From the NCBI RefSeq assembly GCF_020164955.1, contig NZ_JAIUHG010000002.1, positions 124,001 through 188,000 on the forward strand: 64,000 bases of DNA, in the 5' to 3' direction. Source of the stretch: Mesorhizobium sp. CA8. Its GTDB lineage: Bacteria > Pseudomonadota > Alphaproteobacteria > Rhizobiales > Rhizobiaceae. Below, in pieces: positions 54,481 through 64,000 of the stretch; position 1 is the first letter of the stretch, and the number at the start of each line of letters is the position of its first letter. A program made the translations under genes and the position numbers. The notes below the pieces were generated by a model. It saw only the letters and a program-made list of their open reading frames with translations. It was not told the DNA's origin and searched no databases.

Positions 54481-56093
54481 CGCTTTCCTTCCCGCCCCAG
54501 CCGGTCGGCGGCGACCACCAGCATCAGGCAGACCAGGCCGAGCAGCAAGGCAAGTCCCGCGGCGTCGGCTGTCCGGTAGCTGCCCATGCGCGCCAAAAGC
54601 AGATAGGGCAAGGTCTGCACGGAATCGCTGCCGAAGAGCGCGATCACGCCGAGATCGCCGAGCGACAGCGCCATGGCGAAGGCGAAGCCGGTGGCCAAGG
54701 GCCGCCTCAGCGACGGCCAGTCTATCAGGCTGAGCCGGTTCCAGCCGGCTATGCCGAGCGCCAAGCAAAGCCGCTCATGGCGTTCGCTCGCCGCGTCATA
54801 GGCCGGGCGAATGGCGCGGATGGCGAAGGGCATCGCCATCACCGCGTTGACGGTGACGACCATGACCGGCGCGACGGCGAAGACATCGGTGACATGGCGC
54901 AGCGCCAGGAACCAGCCGGCTCCAAGCACGATCGGCGGCACGACGAGCACGAAGCCGGCGCCGGTGTCGGCGGCATGTTCGAGCAGCGACATGGTGTTCC
55001 CCGGGCGGCCGCGCAGGGCCAGCGCGCGCCGTGCCCCAATCAATGCCAGCGACAGCGTCACGCTGAGCAGTGCCGCGAGGAAAGCGAGGCCCGCGCTGGT
55101 GAGCGTCGCGCGGCGCACCGCTTCCTCGCCCGCCAGCCGGCCAAGATCGGCCTCCAGGCCTGAAAGCAGCGTCGCCGCCATCGGTCCGGCGACGAACAGC
55201 AGGGCAAGCGCGATGAGGCCGGCATTCAGCACGGTTTCGAGCCGGCCTGCCGAAAGGTAGCGGCGCGGCGCGACCGGCAGATTGGCGTCGCCGACCGTGT
55301 TGGCGCCGAGCCGTGTGAGAGCGACGACCACGATGAACGTTAGCGCGATCTGCAGCAGCGTCAGCACCACGGCGCGCGCGGGATCGAGATCGAAGCGCAG
55401 CGCCTGGTAGATGGCGACCTCCAACGTCGTCGCGGCCGGACCGCCGCCCAGCGTCAGCACGATGGTGAAGGAGGTGATGCAGAGCATGAAGACCAGCCCG
55501 GCAATCCCCGGCAAGGCCGCGCGCAGCACCGGCCATTCGATGAGCCGGAAGGCCGGCCGGGCACCCATGCCGAGCTGGCTCGCCAGCCGCCACTGGTCGG
55601 CGGGGACGGTGCCGAGCGCCTCGAGGAACAGGCGCGTCGCCAGGGGCAGGTTGAAGAAGACATGCGCGACCAGGATGCCGGAGAGGCCGTAGATTCCCGG
55701 CCACTCTCCGGCGCCAAGCCTGGCGAAAGCGCCGGCAAAACATCCGGCGCGACCGTAGAGTGCCAAGATGCCGAGTGCGGCGACGATGGCGGGCAATGCC
55801 AGCGGCACGGTGAACAATTGCAGGATCAGGCCGCGACCTGGAAAGGCCGGATGCCTCGACAGAGCGCGCGCCACGAGCAGCGCCGGCGCGACCGAGAGCA
55901 GCGTCGAGAGAGCCGCCTGCCAAAGCGTGAAGCGGGCGACGCGCAGGAGGTAGCTGTCGAAGGCGGCGGCAGCGCCAGAGAGATCCTGCGCGCCTTCAAC
56001 GGCGAGGCCGGCGAAGGCGCCGCCGATGAGCAGCGCGATGGCCGCCAGCGCGATGACGCCGGCGGTGATGCGGGAGTCACGCGCGGCGTGCAC
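54477..56093 (-). CDS. thiP: Thiamine ABC transporter permease
   Basis: 538 residues, GTG start at 56093. A fused double permease with about twelve membrane segments and two EAA-type loops ([14 protein letters not shown] and the later [10 protein letters not shown]). The [14 protein letters not shown] segment is typical of ThiP. It imports thiamine/TPP across the inner membrane. A 243-base gap holding a fold-back repeat separates it from thiB. Confidence 0.94.
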   Translation of the reverse strand: MHAARDSRITAGVIALAAIALLIGGAFAGLAVEGAQDLSGAAAAFDSYLLRVARFTLWQAALSTLLSVAPALLVARALSRHPAFPGRGLILQLFTVPLALPAIVAALGILALYGRAGCFAGAFARLGAGEWPGIYGLSGILVAHVFFNLPLATRLFLEALGTVPADQWRLASQLGMGARPAFRLIEWPVLRAALPGIAGLVFMLCITSFTIVLTLGGGPAATTLEVAIYQALRFDLDPARAVVLTLLQIALTFIVVVALTRLGANTVGDANLPVAPRRYLSAGRLETVLNAGLIALALLFVAGPMAATLLSGLEADLGRLAGEEAVRRATLTSAGLAFLAALLSVTLSLALIGARRALALRGRPGNTMSLLEHAADTGAGFVLVVPPIVLGAGWFLALRHVTDVFAVAPVMVVTVNAVMAMPFAIRAIRPAYDAASERHERLCLALGIAGWNRLSLIDWPSLRRPLATGFAFAMALSLGDLGVIALFGSDSVQTLPYLLLARMGSYRTADAAGLALLLGLVCLMLVVAADRLGREGKR

Positions 56094-56136
56094 GCAGCAC
56101 CATTCGGGTTCGAGCTAGCGAACGCCGCGTTCCTTC

Positions 56137-56297
56137 GCGCCCCCCTCTGTCCTGCCGGACATCTCCCCCTCTCGGGGGGAGATTGGCGGTTTCGGCGCCC
56201 CGCTCAATACTGCAACCTTGGCGATTGGCGAAAGCTAACGCGAAGGCTGATCTCCCCCCTAGAGGGGGAGATGTCCGGCAGGACAGAGGGGGGCGCC
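56137..56297. repeat. Fold-back repeat between thiB and thiP
   Basis: Arms of about 40 bases (56137-56175 and 56257-56297): GCGCCCCCCTCTGTCCTGCC / GGCAGGACAGAGGGGGGCGC and CGGACATCTCCCCCTCT / AGAGGGGGAGATGTCCG. The arms are nearly perfect inverted copies around an 80-base centre. It lies inside the thi operon between stop and start codons. Confidence 0.92.
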
Positions 56298-56336
56298 GTA
56301 GAGCAATCATCTTGGACGGATAATGGCCACGACCAC

Positions 56337-57347
56337 CTACTTGCTCATCACCGCCAGCCACTCATCCACCCACGCCTTGCGGTTGGCGGCCACGTCCTCG
56401 GGGCTGAACAGCAAGGTCTTGGCCGGCTTGACCAGCTTGTCGAAAGCCGGGTTGAGCGGCTTGTCGGTTTTGCCGGCCGGGAACATCCAGTTGGTTTCCG
56501 GAATGACGTCCTGGAATTTCGGTCTGGTCATGAAGGCGATGAATTTCTGCGCCAGGGGGTTCTTCGCGCCGGTCGTCGTGATGCCGGCAACCTCGATCTG
56601 CAGGTATTCGCCCTCTTCGAAGGAAGCCGCCTGATAGCGCTCCGTGTTCTCGGCCACCATGTGATAGGCCGGCGAGGTGGTGTAGGAGAGCACCATCGGC
56701 GCCTCGCCCTTGGTGAACAGGCCATAGGCTTCGCTCCAGCCCGGCGTCACCGTCAAGACCTTCGGCTTGAGCTTGGCCCAGGCTTCCGGCGCCTTGTCGC
56801 CATAGACAGATTTCACCCACAAAAGCAGGCCGAGTCCCGGCGTCGAGGTGCGCGGATCCTGGATGACGATCTTGTCCGTGCCGCTACCCTCGACCAGCTC
56901 CCTCAGGCTCTTCGGCGGCGTCTTCAGCTTCTGCGTGTCATAGACGACGGCGAAATAGCCATAGTCGAAAGGAACGAAAGTGTCGTCCTTCCAGCCGCCG
57001 GGCACGTCGATGCCGGAGACTTCGCCATGCGGCGCGAACAGGCCGCTCGCCTTGGCGTCGGCGGTGAGATTGGTGTCGAGGCCGAGCACGATATCGGCCT
57101 TGGTGCCGGCGCCTTCGAGCTTGACGCGGTTGAGGAGCGCGACGCCGTCTGCCACCGAGACGAATTCGAGATCGCAGCCGCATTCGGCCTCGAATTCCTT
57201 TTTCACCGCCGGGCCGGGACCCCAATCGGCGGTGAAGCTTTCATAAGTATAGACGGTGAGCTTGTCCTTTGCCTCGGCAGGCGCGACGCCCGTCAGAAGC
57301 GAAACAAGACCGGTTGCGAGAACAAGCTGGGACAATAGCGAGCGCAT
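56337..57347 (-). CDS. thiB: Thiamine ABC transporter substrate-binding protein
   Basis: 336 residues from ATG 57347, with AAGGAGGCG upstream. Signal peptide about 1-26 (ending A-E-A). Family 1 binding protein with [14 protein letters not shown] near the start, [20 protein letters not shown] and T-P-G-L-G-L-L-L-W, all like ThiB. First gene of thiBPQ and the one directly below the TPP riboswitch. Confidence 0.96.
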   Translation of the reverse strand: MRSLLSQLVLATGLVSLLTGVAPAEAKDKLTVYTYESFTADWGPGPAVKKEFEAECGCDLEFVSVADGVALLNRVKLEGAGTKADIVLGLDTNLTADAKASGLFAPHGEVSGIDVPGGWKDDTFVPFDYGYFAVVYDTQKLKTPPKSLRELVEGSGTDKIVIQDPRTSTPGLGLLLWVKSVYGDKAPEAWAKLKPKVLTVTPGWSEAYGLFTKGEAPMVLSYTTSPAYHMVAENTERYQAASFEEGEYLQIEVAGITTTGAKNPLAQKFIAFMTRPKFQDVIPETNWMFPAGKTDKPLNPAFDKLVKPAKTLLFSPEDVAANRKAWVDEWLAVMSK

Positions 57348-57401
57348 CGGCGCCTCCTTCGTTCGTGTGACAAGGAATTGAGGCGCCGGATGGTCCGAAA
57401 C

Positions 57402-57488
57402 GTCTAATCCCTCCGCCGGTACAAACCGGATCAGGTTCAGCGGGTTGGCTTGATTGCCTCTCAGCCGGATCACGTCCGGCACCCCGTT
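57402..57488 (-). ncRNA. TPP riboswitch (THI element)
   Basis: On the minus strand, in order: GGGGTGCC, a short stem, GGCTGAGAGG, a spacer, ACCCGCTGAACCTGATCCGG, TTTGTACCGG and CGGAGGGATTAG. This is the complete TPP-sensing core with both the CUGAGA and the CUGAACCUGAUC segments. It ends 55 bases before the thiB start; binding of TPP should reduce expression of thiBPQ. Confidence 0.97.
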
Positions 57489-57632
57489 AGAGCGTTTCGA
57501 CAGATAGGCCCGGCCGAAGCGCCGCGCAAGCGGAAGTTTACCGGGCTGATGATGTTCGCCGGCAGGGCTCGCAACCGAAGCGCGCTGCATCCGGCTTCCG
57601 TTTCACCCGACAGGCTGGTAAGGGCGACGCCC

Positions 57633-58277
57633 ATGGGCACATTCACCATCCTGCTTGGCGGCGAGCTTATCCGCACGCCCCGGCTCGAACGTCAGATCGA
57701 AGGCTCGCGCGTCATCGCCGCCGATGCCGGCATCGGCCATGCCCGCATGCTTGGTCTTGTCCCCGAACTTTGGGTCGGCGATTTCGACTCGGTGCCGGCG
57801 AACCTGCCGGATGATCTCGCCGCGGTGCCGCGAAAGGTCTTCCCGGCCGAGAAGGACATGACCGATGGCGAGCTCGCTATAGCGGAAGCGCTCCAGCGCG
57901 GCGCCACCAGCCTCGTTCTGGCCGGCGCCTTCGGCGGCAAGCGCGCCGACCATGCTTTCCTGCATCTGGCGCTGGCCGTGCGGCTGGCCGAGGCGGGTAC
58001 GACGGTGCTGCTGACCAGCGGCGCGCAGGAAGGCGTTCCCGTTTTGCCGGGCAGCGCCGCCTTCGACTATGCGGACGGCACCTTGTTTTCGGTGCTCGGT
58101 TTCTCGGAACTCGCCGGGCTCACGGTCACCGGCGCCAAATGGCCGCTCGACCGCGTCGAGGTGGCGTTCGGCTCCTCGCTCACTATATCAAACGAGGTCA
58201 AAGGGCAGCTTGGCATCGCGCTTGAGCGCGGCCGGGCGCTGCTTCTGGCCCACCCCTATCCTCTTCCAGAAAGCTGA
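57633..58277 (+). CDS. thiN: Thiamine diphosphokinase
   Basis: 214 residues from ATG 57633. It forms TPP from thiamine and ATP. Seen: L-L-G-G-E near the start, A-D-A-G-I-G-H-A-R, V-G-D-F-D-S-V, K-D-M-T-D-G-E-L-A-I and the C-terminal I-S-N-E-V half of the beta-sandwich. Divergent from thiB, with the riboswitch in the shared gap but facing the other way. Symbol by family name only. It ends one base before the ABC-F gene. Confidence 0.93.
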   Translation: MGTFTILLGGELIRTPRLERQIEGSRVIAADAGIGHARMLGLVPELWVGDFDSVPANLPDDLAAVPRKVFPAEKDMTDGELAIAEALQRGATSLVLAGAFGGKRADHAFLHLALAVRLAEAGTTVLLTSGAQEGVPVLPGSAAFDYADGTLFSVLGFSELAGLTVTGAKWPLDRVEVAFGSSLTISNEVKGQLGIALERGRALLLAHPYPLPES

Positions 58278-58278
58278 A

Positions 58279-60093
58279 ATGGCGCCGCCACTCCTCAATC
58301 TCGACGGCATTAAACTGACCTTCGGCGGGACGCCCCTGCTCGACGGCGCGGCGCTCAGCGCATCCGCCGGCGAGAAGATCGCGCTGGTCGGACGCAACGG
58401 CTCGGGCAAATCGACCCTGCTCAAGATTGCCGCCGGCATGATTGAGCCGCAGGACGGCGAAGTGTTCAGGCAGCCCTCGGCGACGGTCCGCTATCTGCCG
58501 CAGCTGCCGGACATGGAAGGCTTCGCCACCGTGCACGCCTATGTCGAGGCCGGCCTCGGCCCGGCCGACGATCCGCATCGCGCCACCTATCTGATGGAGC
58601 ATCTCGGCCTGACCGGCGAGGAACGGCCGAGCGACCTTTCCGGCGGCGAGGCGCGCCGCGCGGCGCTGGCTCGCGTCATGGCGCCGGAGCCCGACATCCT
58701 TTTGCTCGACGAGCCCACCAACCATCTCGATCTTTCGGTGATTGAATGGCTGGAAGAGGAGCTTGCCCGCACCTCCTCGGCCGTCATCCTGATTTCGCAC
58801 GACCGCCGCTTTCTCGAGCGCGTCTCGCGCGCCACAGTCTGGCTCGATCGCGGCCAGACGCGGCGGCTGGATAGAGGGTTCGCCCATTTCGAGGAATGGC
58901 GCGACCAGGTGCTGGAAGAGGAAGAGCGCGACCAGCACAAGCTCGGCCGCCAGATCGTGCGCGAGGAGCACTGGCTGCGCTATGGCGTGACCGCCAGGCG
59001 CAAGCGCAACATGCGCCGCCTGGGCGAATTGCAGACCATGCGCCAGCGCTTCCGCAACCATCGCGGCGCCGAGGGCACCGCCACCATGGTGGCAAGCGAC
59101 GCCTCCGAATCCGGCAAGCTGGTGATCGAGGCCAAAGCCATCGACAAGAGCTTTGGCGACCTCACCGTGGTCAAGGGTTTCTCGACCCGCATCCAGCGCG
59201 GCGACCGTGTCGGCCTGGTTGGCCCGAACGGCGCCGGCAAGACGACGCTTTTGAAGATGCTGACCGGCGAGCTGGCGCCGGACGCCGGCACGGTTCGGCT
59301 TGGCGTCAATCTAGAGATCGCAACGCTCGACCAGAAACGCGAAGCGGTCGACCCGCAGGAGACGCTGGCGCATTACCTGACCGACGGGCGCGGCGAGAAC
59401 CTGCTGGTCAATGGCGAGCAGCGCCACGTCGTCTCCTACATGAAGGATTTCCTGTTCAAGCCGGAGCAGGCCCGCACGCCGGTGCGCGAGCTTTCCGGCG
59501 GCGAGCGCGCGCGGCTGCTGCTGGCGCGCGTGCTGGCGCGGCCGGCGAACTTGCTGGTGCTCGACGAGCCGACCAACGACCTCGACATGGAAACGCTGGA
59601 ACTGCTGCAGGAACTGGTCGCGGGCTTTGCCGGAACGGTGATCCTGGTCAGCCACGACCGCGATTTCCTCGACCGCACCGTCACCAGCGTGATCGCACCG
59701 GAGGGCAACGGCTGCTGGATCGAATATGCCGGCGGCTATTCCGACATGCTGGCGCAGCGCGGCGGCTCCAGGCTGGAAGACCGCAAGGCAAGGTCGAAGG
59801 CCGAGGCCACCGAGGCTTCGCCGAAAGCCGAACAACCAGCGTCCAAGAGCCCTGCGAAAAAGCTCTCCTTCAAGCAGAAATTCGCGCTGGACTCCCTGCC
59901 GAAGAAGATCGAGGCGGTGACGGCCTCGATCTCGCGACTGGAGAACAACATCGCCGACCCGTCCTTCTACGAGCGCGACCCGGTCTCGTTCCAGAAGACC
60001 ATCGCCGCGCTCGACAAGGAACGCACGACGCTCGCCGCGCTCGAGGAAGAGTGGCTGGAGCTGGAGATGCTGCGCGAAGAGATGGAGGGGTAG
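58279..60093 (+). CDS. ABC-F family ATPase (Uup-like)
   Basis: 604 residues from ATG 58279, two bases after the thiN stop TGA. Two ABC modules joined in one soluble protein: G-R-N-G-S-G-K-S-T near 40, L-S-G-G-E near 125, G-P-N-G-A-G-K-T-T near 317 and L-S-G-G-E-R-A-R near 408, with L-D-E-P-T-N-H-L-D and L-D-E-P-T-N-D-L-D. A helical linker and a C-terminal coiled coil (about 530-600) complete the Uup-like layout. Acts on ribosomes or DNA, not transport. Confidence 0.94.
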   Translation: MAPPLLNLDGIKLTFGGTPLLDGAALSASAGEKIALVGRNGSGKSTLLKIAAGMIEPQDGEVFRQPSATVRYLPQLPDMEGFATVHAYVEAGLGPADDPHRATYLMEHLGLTGEERPSDLSGGEARRAALARVMAPEPDILLLDEPTNHLDLSVIEWLEEELARTSSAVILISHDRRFLERVSRATVWLDRGQTRRLDRGFAHFEEWRDQVLEEEERDQHKLGRQIVREEHWLRYGVTARRKRNMRRLGELQTMRQRFRNHRGAEGTATMVASDASESGKLVIEAKAIDKSFGDLTVVKGFSTRIQRGDRVGLVGPNGAGKTTLLKMLTGELAPDAGTVRLGVNLEIATLDQKREAVDPQETLAHYLTDGRGENLLVNGEQRHVVSYMKDFLFKPEQARTPVRELSGGERARLLLARVLARPANLLVLDEPTNDLDMETLELLQELVAGFAGTVILVSHDRDFLDRTVTSVIAPEGNGCWIEYAGGYSDMLAQRGGSRLEDRKARSKAEATEASPKAEQPASKSPAKKLSFKQKFALDSLPKKIEAVTASISRLENNIADPSFYERDPVSFQKTIAALDKERTTLAALEEEWLELEMLREEMEG

Positions 60094-60110
60094 GCTTGCC
60101 CGCACCTTTA

Positions 60111-60133
60111 TATGCGCTTATCTTATGCGCATA
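60111..60133. promoter_or_regulatory. Candidate operator of the ccdAB pair
   Basis: TATGCGC (60111-60117) and the perfect palindrome TATGCGCATA (60124-60133) give both a direct and an inverted repeat, 17 bases before the ccdA start. Typical for autoregulation by a toxin-antitoxin complex. Confidence 0.6.
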
Positions 60134-60149
60134 GAACAGGGAGGCTGTC

Positions 60150-60392
60150 GTGCTCCAATCAACTGCGAAATCGCAACGCAAATCGGTAAACACCTCGATC
60201 GATTCGAGATTGATCGAGGAGGCCAAGGCATTGGGTATCAATATGTCCCGCGCTGCCGAGCAAGGAATCGCCAAGGCAATTTCTGCCGAGAAGACCCGTC
60301 GCTGGCAGGAGGAGAACAAGGAAGCGCTCGAAAGCTCTAACGAATACGTCAAGCGTAACGGTCTGCCTTTAGCCAAGTACCGGCTGTTTTGA
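60150..60392 (+). CDS. ccdA: Type II antitoxin, CcdA family
   Basis: 80 residues, GTG start with CAGGGAGG upstream. An N-terminal ribbon-helix-helix domain (K-S-V-N-T-S-I-D-S-R-L-I-E-E-A-K-A-L-G-I) and a C-terminal toxin-binding tail with N-E-Y-V-K-R-N-G-L-P-L. CcdA binds CcdB and the operon's operator. Its stop overlaps the ccdB ATG by one base (TGATG). Confidence 0.93.
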   Translation: MLQSTAKSQRKSVNTSIDSRLIEEAKALGINMSRAAEQGIAKAISAEKTRRWQEENKEALESSNEYVKRNGLPLAKYRLF

Positions 60393-60691
60393 TGGCCCGC
60401 TACGATTTCTACCGAAGCACGGGAAGCGACGGCTATCTCCTCGATGTCCAGTCCGACATACTTGAACACCTCGATACCAATGTCGTCGTTCCCCTTCTGC
60501 CCCCCAATATCGCACCGCTGCCGGCACGCAGGCTGAACCCGATCTTCAGGATCGACGGCAACGAACACATTATGGTCACTCAGTTCATTTCGGCTGTGAC
60601 CGCTTCCGAATTGCGGGCGGCGGAAGGAAACCTTGCCAGGCATCATGACGAGATCGTCGCCGCTCTCGACATGCTTTTTCAGGGATTTTGA
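60392..60691 (+). CDS. ccdB: Type II toxin, CcdB family (gyrase poison)
   Basis: 99 residues from ATG 60392. M-A-R-Y-D-F-Y-R, Y-L-L-D-V-Q-S-D-I-L, V-V-V-P-L-L-P and a C-terminal helix ending D-M-L-F-Q-G-F match CcdB. In F-plasmid CcdB the last residues (W99-G100-I101) poison gyrase; here the end is L-F-Q-G-F, with Phe in place of the final Ile, so activity could differ. Chromosomal copy next to housekeeping genes. Convergent with the next gene, 24 bases apart. Confidence 0.92.
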   Translation: MARYDFYRSTGSDGYLLDVQSDILEHLDTNVVVPLLPPNIAPLPARRLNPIFRIDGNEHIMVTQFISAVTASELRAAEGNLARHHDEIVAALDMLFQGF

Positions 60692-60715
60692 GCAGCGGCG
60701 CCATTGCGTCGCCGC

Positions 60716-62536
60716 TCACCCGGAAGTCTTCGCAGCCCAGGCCTTCAGCGCCTCGTCGAACACTTTCTCGCCCGGGATGCCCTTCTCCATGGTGAGCAGC
60801 GCCCGGCGTCCGGTCTTGTAGACCACCGGAACATCGATCCAGTCCTGGCCCCTCAGCAGCGTCAGATTGGCGTCTTCGTCGGCCTTGGTGTCGTTGAGCG
60901 CGACGAGGAAGAAACCGTCGGCGATCTTGGCCGGAATGCCGATCAGCGGGCTGCCGGCATCCTGCTCGGAGCTCTTCATGGCGATGCGCAGGATGTTGTC
61001 GACGCCGCCGCCGTCAAATCCTTCCGGCGTCAGGAAGATCATCTCGACGATGTGGCTGGCCGGAAGCGTCTGGTCGGTGTTGCGCCGGATCGTCATGCGC
61101 AGCTGGATATTCTTGCCCGGGATCGTCGCCTCGGCGCGGATCGCCGGCTCCGGCGGCAGGTCGCCGCCGGGCGATTCCTGCACCAGCGACCAGACGATGC
61201 TGCCGGGCTCGGCCGTGCCCTGCTGGGTGCTGGTGCGCTCCTCATAGAAAATCGCCTTCTGCCCGACCGGCACGGTCGCCGCGGCCGTTGCCGGCGCGGG
61301 CGGCGTCGTGCCTGCGGCCGGCGGCGTTGCGCCAGCCGCGGGCGGCGTTGCTCCAGCCGTGGGCGGCGTGGCGCCAGCCGCGGACGGTGTGGTTCCGGCC
61401 ACCGGCGGCGTCGGATTGGCCGCGTTGGTCGCCGGCGCCGCCGGCGTTGCTCCCGCGGCAGGCGCCGCGGGTGTTTGCGCGGCCGCCGCAGGCGGGGTCG
61501 CCGCCGGCGCCGTTGCGGCCGCGGGCGGCGGCCGCGACGTCAGCGCCGCGACGGACTCACCTTCGCCGATCGTGGGCTGTCCGCCGGCGGAGCCGGGATC
61601 GGTCTCCTTGCCCTCGGGTGTCAGGCGTTGCGTGAACTTGGTCGTCTCGGCTGGCTCGCTGCTAGCCGCCGGGGCCGGCGCCGCGGCCGTCTCGGTGGCG
61701 GGCTTGGCCGGAGCCGGCTTCGCCAGCGGCTCGGTCGAAACCGTCTTGCTGCCGCCGCCAACGCCGAACAGCGAGCCGAACGCATTTTTGTTCAGCCATA
61801 TGCCGTAGCCGCCGCCCGCCAGCACCAGGAGCGCGATGACGGCGGCGATCAAGCCGCCATAGCCGCGCTTGCGCTCCCGCGGCTGTGGCCGTAGGCGCTG
61901 GAAGGTGTCGGCCGCCGGCTGCTCGTCATTGGCAAAGACGTCGCCGCCATCATCGGCATCGTCCAAGCCCGCCAGGCCGACATCGTCTTCACGCGGCGAC
62001 GGCATCGGCGGTGGCGGGGCTTTCTGCCACGCGGGCTCCGCTTTTGGTGCGGCCTGCAAACTTGGCTCCGTCCTTGCCGTGTTCTGCCACGCTGGCTCGG
62101 CCTTCGCAGCGTTTTGCGGCGCGGGCTCCGCCTTCGGCGCGCTTTGCCAGCTCGGTTCCGTCCTGGCGGGCGGGGCCGCCGGCTTGAACGGTTCGGATTT
62201 GAACGGATCCGGCTTGGCAGGCGCCGGCGCCTCCGGCTGGCGGGAGTGGTACGGCTGATTCTTGTTACGGTCGATGGAGGAGAAGATATGCTCCAGCTCC
62301 GCCAGCGGATCCTCGGCCGGAACGCGTTTGACATAGTCGCGCTCGACGCTGGAGATGGCGTCTTCTAGCGAGCGCTTCTGCTTGCTGACGACATCGGGCG
62401 CAAGCGGCGGGGAATATTCAGCGAGCTTCTTCGCCAGCACCGCGCGGGCACCGTCGTATATCTGTTTGCGCACCTCGAACGAAGGATCCACCTTCTTGTC
62501 GAGCTGCTTTTTCAGAACACTAACGAAATCTGCCAT
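60716..62536 (-). CDS. Large Pro/Ala-rich single-pass membrane protein
   Basis: 606 residues, function not recognised. Residues 1-95 form a helical, charged N-terminal domain. Next is a Pro/Lys/Glu region with P-K-A-E-P-A-W-Q-type repeats (about 115-175), an acidic patch, one membrane segment (about 229-250), and a Pro/Ala region with four G-A/T-T-P-P-type 7-residue repeats (about 375-425). The C-terminal 170 residues look folded (Q-K-A-I-F-Y-E-E-R, then I-V-W-S-L-V). It probably has a cytosolic N-terminus and periplasmic C-terminus. Adjacent to purA, 69 bases downstream of its stop. Confidence 0.85.
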   Translation of the reverse strand: MADFVSVLKKQLDKKVDPSFEVRKQIYDGARAVLAKKLAEYSPPLAPDVVSKQKRSLEDAISSVERDYVKRVPAEDPLAELEHIFSSIDRNKNQPYHSRQPEAPAPAKPDPFKSEPFKPAAPPARTEPSWQSAPKAEPAPQNAAKAEPAWQNTARTEPSLQAAPKAEPAWQKAPPPPMPSPREDDVGLAGLDDADDGGDVFANDEQPAADTFQRLRPQPRERKRGYGGLIAAVIALLVLAGGGYGIWLNKNAFGSLFGVGGGSKTVSTEPLAKPAPAKPATETAAAPAPAASSEPAETTKFTQRLTPEGKETDPGSAGGQPTIGEGESVAALTSRPPPAAATAPAATPPAAAAQTPAAPAAGATPAAPATNAANPTPPVAGTTPSAAGATPPTAGATPPAAGATPPAAGTTPPAPATAAATVPVGQKAIFYEERTSTQQGTAEPGSIVWSLVQESPGGDLPPEPAIRAEATIPGKNIQLRMTIRRNTDQTLPASHIVEMIFLTPEGFDGGGVDNILRIAMKSSEQDAGSPLIGIPAKIADGFFLVALNDTKADEDANLTLLRGQDWIDVPVVYKTGRRALLTMEKGIPGEKVFDEALKAWAAKTSG

Positions 62537-62605
62537 GCGTCAAGTGACCTGCATTCTTTTCCCGCCGGCCGCAAATCAGCCATAGCGCCGGGAAGGGCTG
62601 TGAAA

Positions 62606-63904
<1,299 letters not shown>

Positions 63905-64000
63905 GTTCTTTTCCCTTGAAATGCCGCGCGGGCGGCCTGAAAACGACAGGCCTCTATAGCGTCAAGCGCCCGCCGGCGCGACCCTTTCTTTGCCGTCGAA

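Overview
The window looks like a chromosomal segment of a high-GC alphaproteobacterium of the order Hyphomicrobiales (Rhizobiales), most likely Mesorhizobium or a close relative. The pointers are a PHA module (phaR divergent from phaA-phaB), a second sigma-32 gene preceded by a sequence matching the EcfG/RpoE2 stress promoter, CarD, DUF1036, DUF1244, YdcH and DUF3309 proteins, two polar amino-acid ABC operons, and many fold-back intergenic repeats of the kind common in rhizobia. I saw no phage, transposase, CRISPR array, rRNA or tRNA gene.

Layout. 1-4.9 kb: a triple-PAS sensor kinase cut by the window start, two tandem paralogous small genes, and a hybrid kinase with two receiver domains. 5-9.5 kb: a sterol-desaturase-family membrane enzyme, ispG overlapping a SLT/SPOR lytic transglycosylase gene, and a divergent YdcH pair. 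9.5-15.3 kb: a catabolic locus of unknown substrate (IclR regulator divergent from a substrate-binding protein, two permeases, an ATPase, a RidA protein and a SelA-like PLP enzyme). 15.3-25.4 kb: purE-purK, a LprI-like protein, rpmJ, a TPR protein, a doubly frameshifted hydrolase, pyk-DUF1036, an N-formylglutamate-amidohydrolase-like gene, DUF1244, an MFS transporter, a LysR remnant and a DUF3309 peptide. 25.5-36.7 kb: an RND efflux pump with its adaptor, an aldehyde dehydrogenase, an AraC/GyrI-like regulator, a patatin-like protein, and two divergent citrate-synthase-family genes, one carrying an N-terminal DNA-binding domain. 36.9-46 kb: phaR/phaAB, a 718-base intergenic region, a Suv3/MgpS-type RNA helicase, an S4 protein, fdxA and carD. 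46-53.5 kb: a second amino-acid ABC operon, rpoH2, a caspase-Sel1 protein and an M48 lipoprotein protease. 53.7-64 kb: thiB-thiP-thiQ under a TPP riboswitch, divergent from a thiamine diphosphokinase gene; an ABC-F ATPase, a CcdAB toxin-antitoxin pair, a large Pro/Ala-rich membrane protein and purA.

How parts fit together. The thiamine locus joins salvage uptake, TPP sensing and TPP formation. The PHA genes put the granule repressor beside the two biosynthetic steps. Both amino-acid ABC operons have strong hairpins exactly between the binding-protein gene and the permease gene, which would make binding protein in excess of membrane components.

Least explained material: a 140-170-base fold-back repeat found twice, each time touching the stop codon of a minus-strand gene; two intergenic elements made of different short words repeated in opposite orientations; repeat sequence read in frame inside the helicase and at the end of the MFS gene; the HTH-citrate-synthase pair with a 14-base palindrome between the two genes; and the RidA/SelA-like catabolic locus. 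All calls come from reading the sequence; no database search was run.
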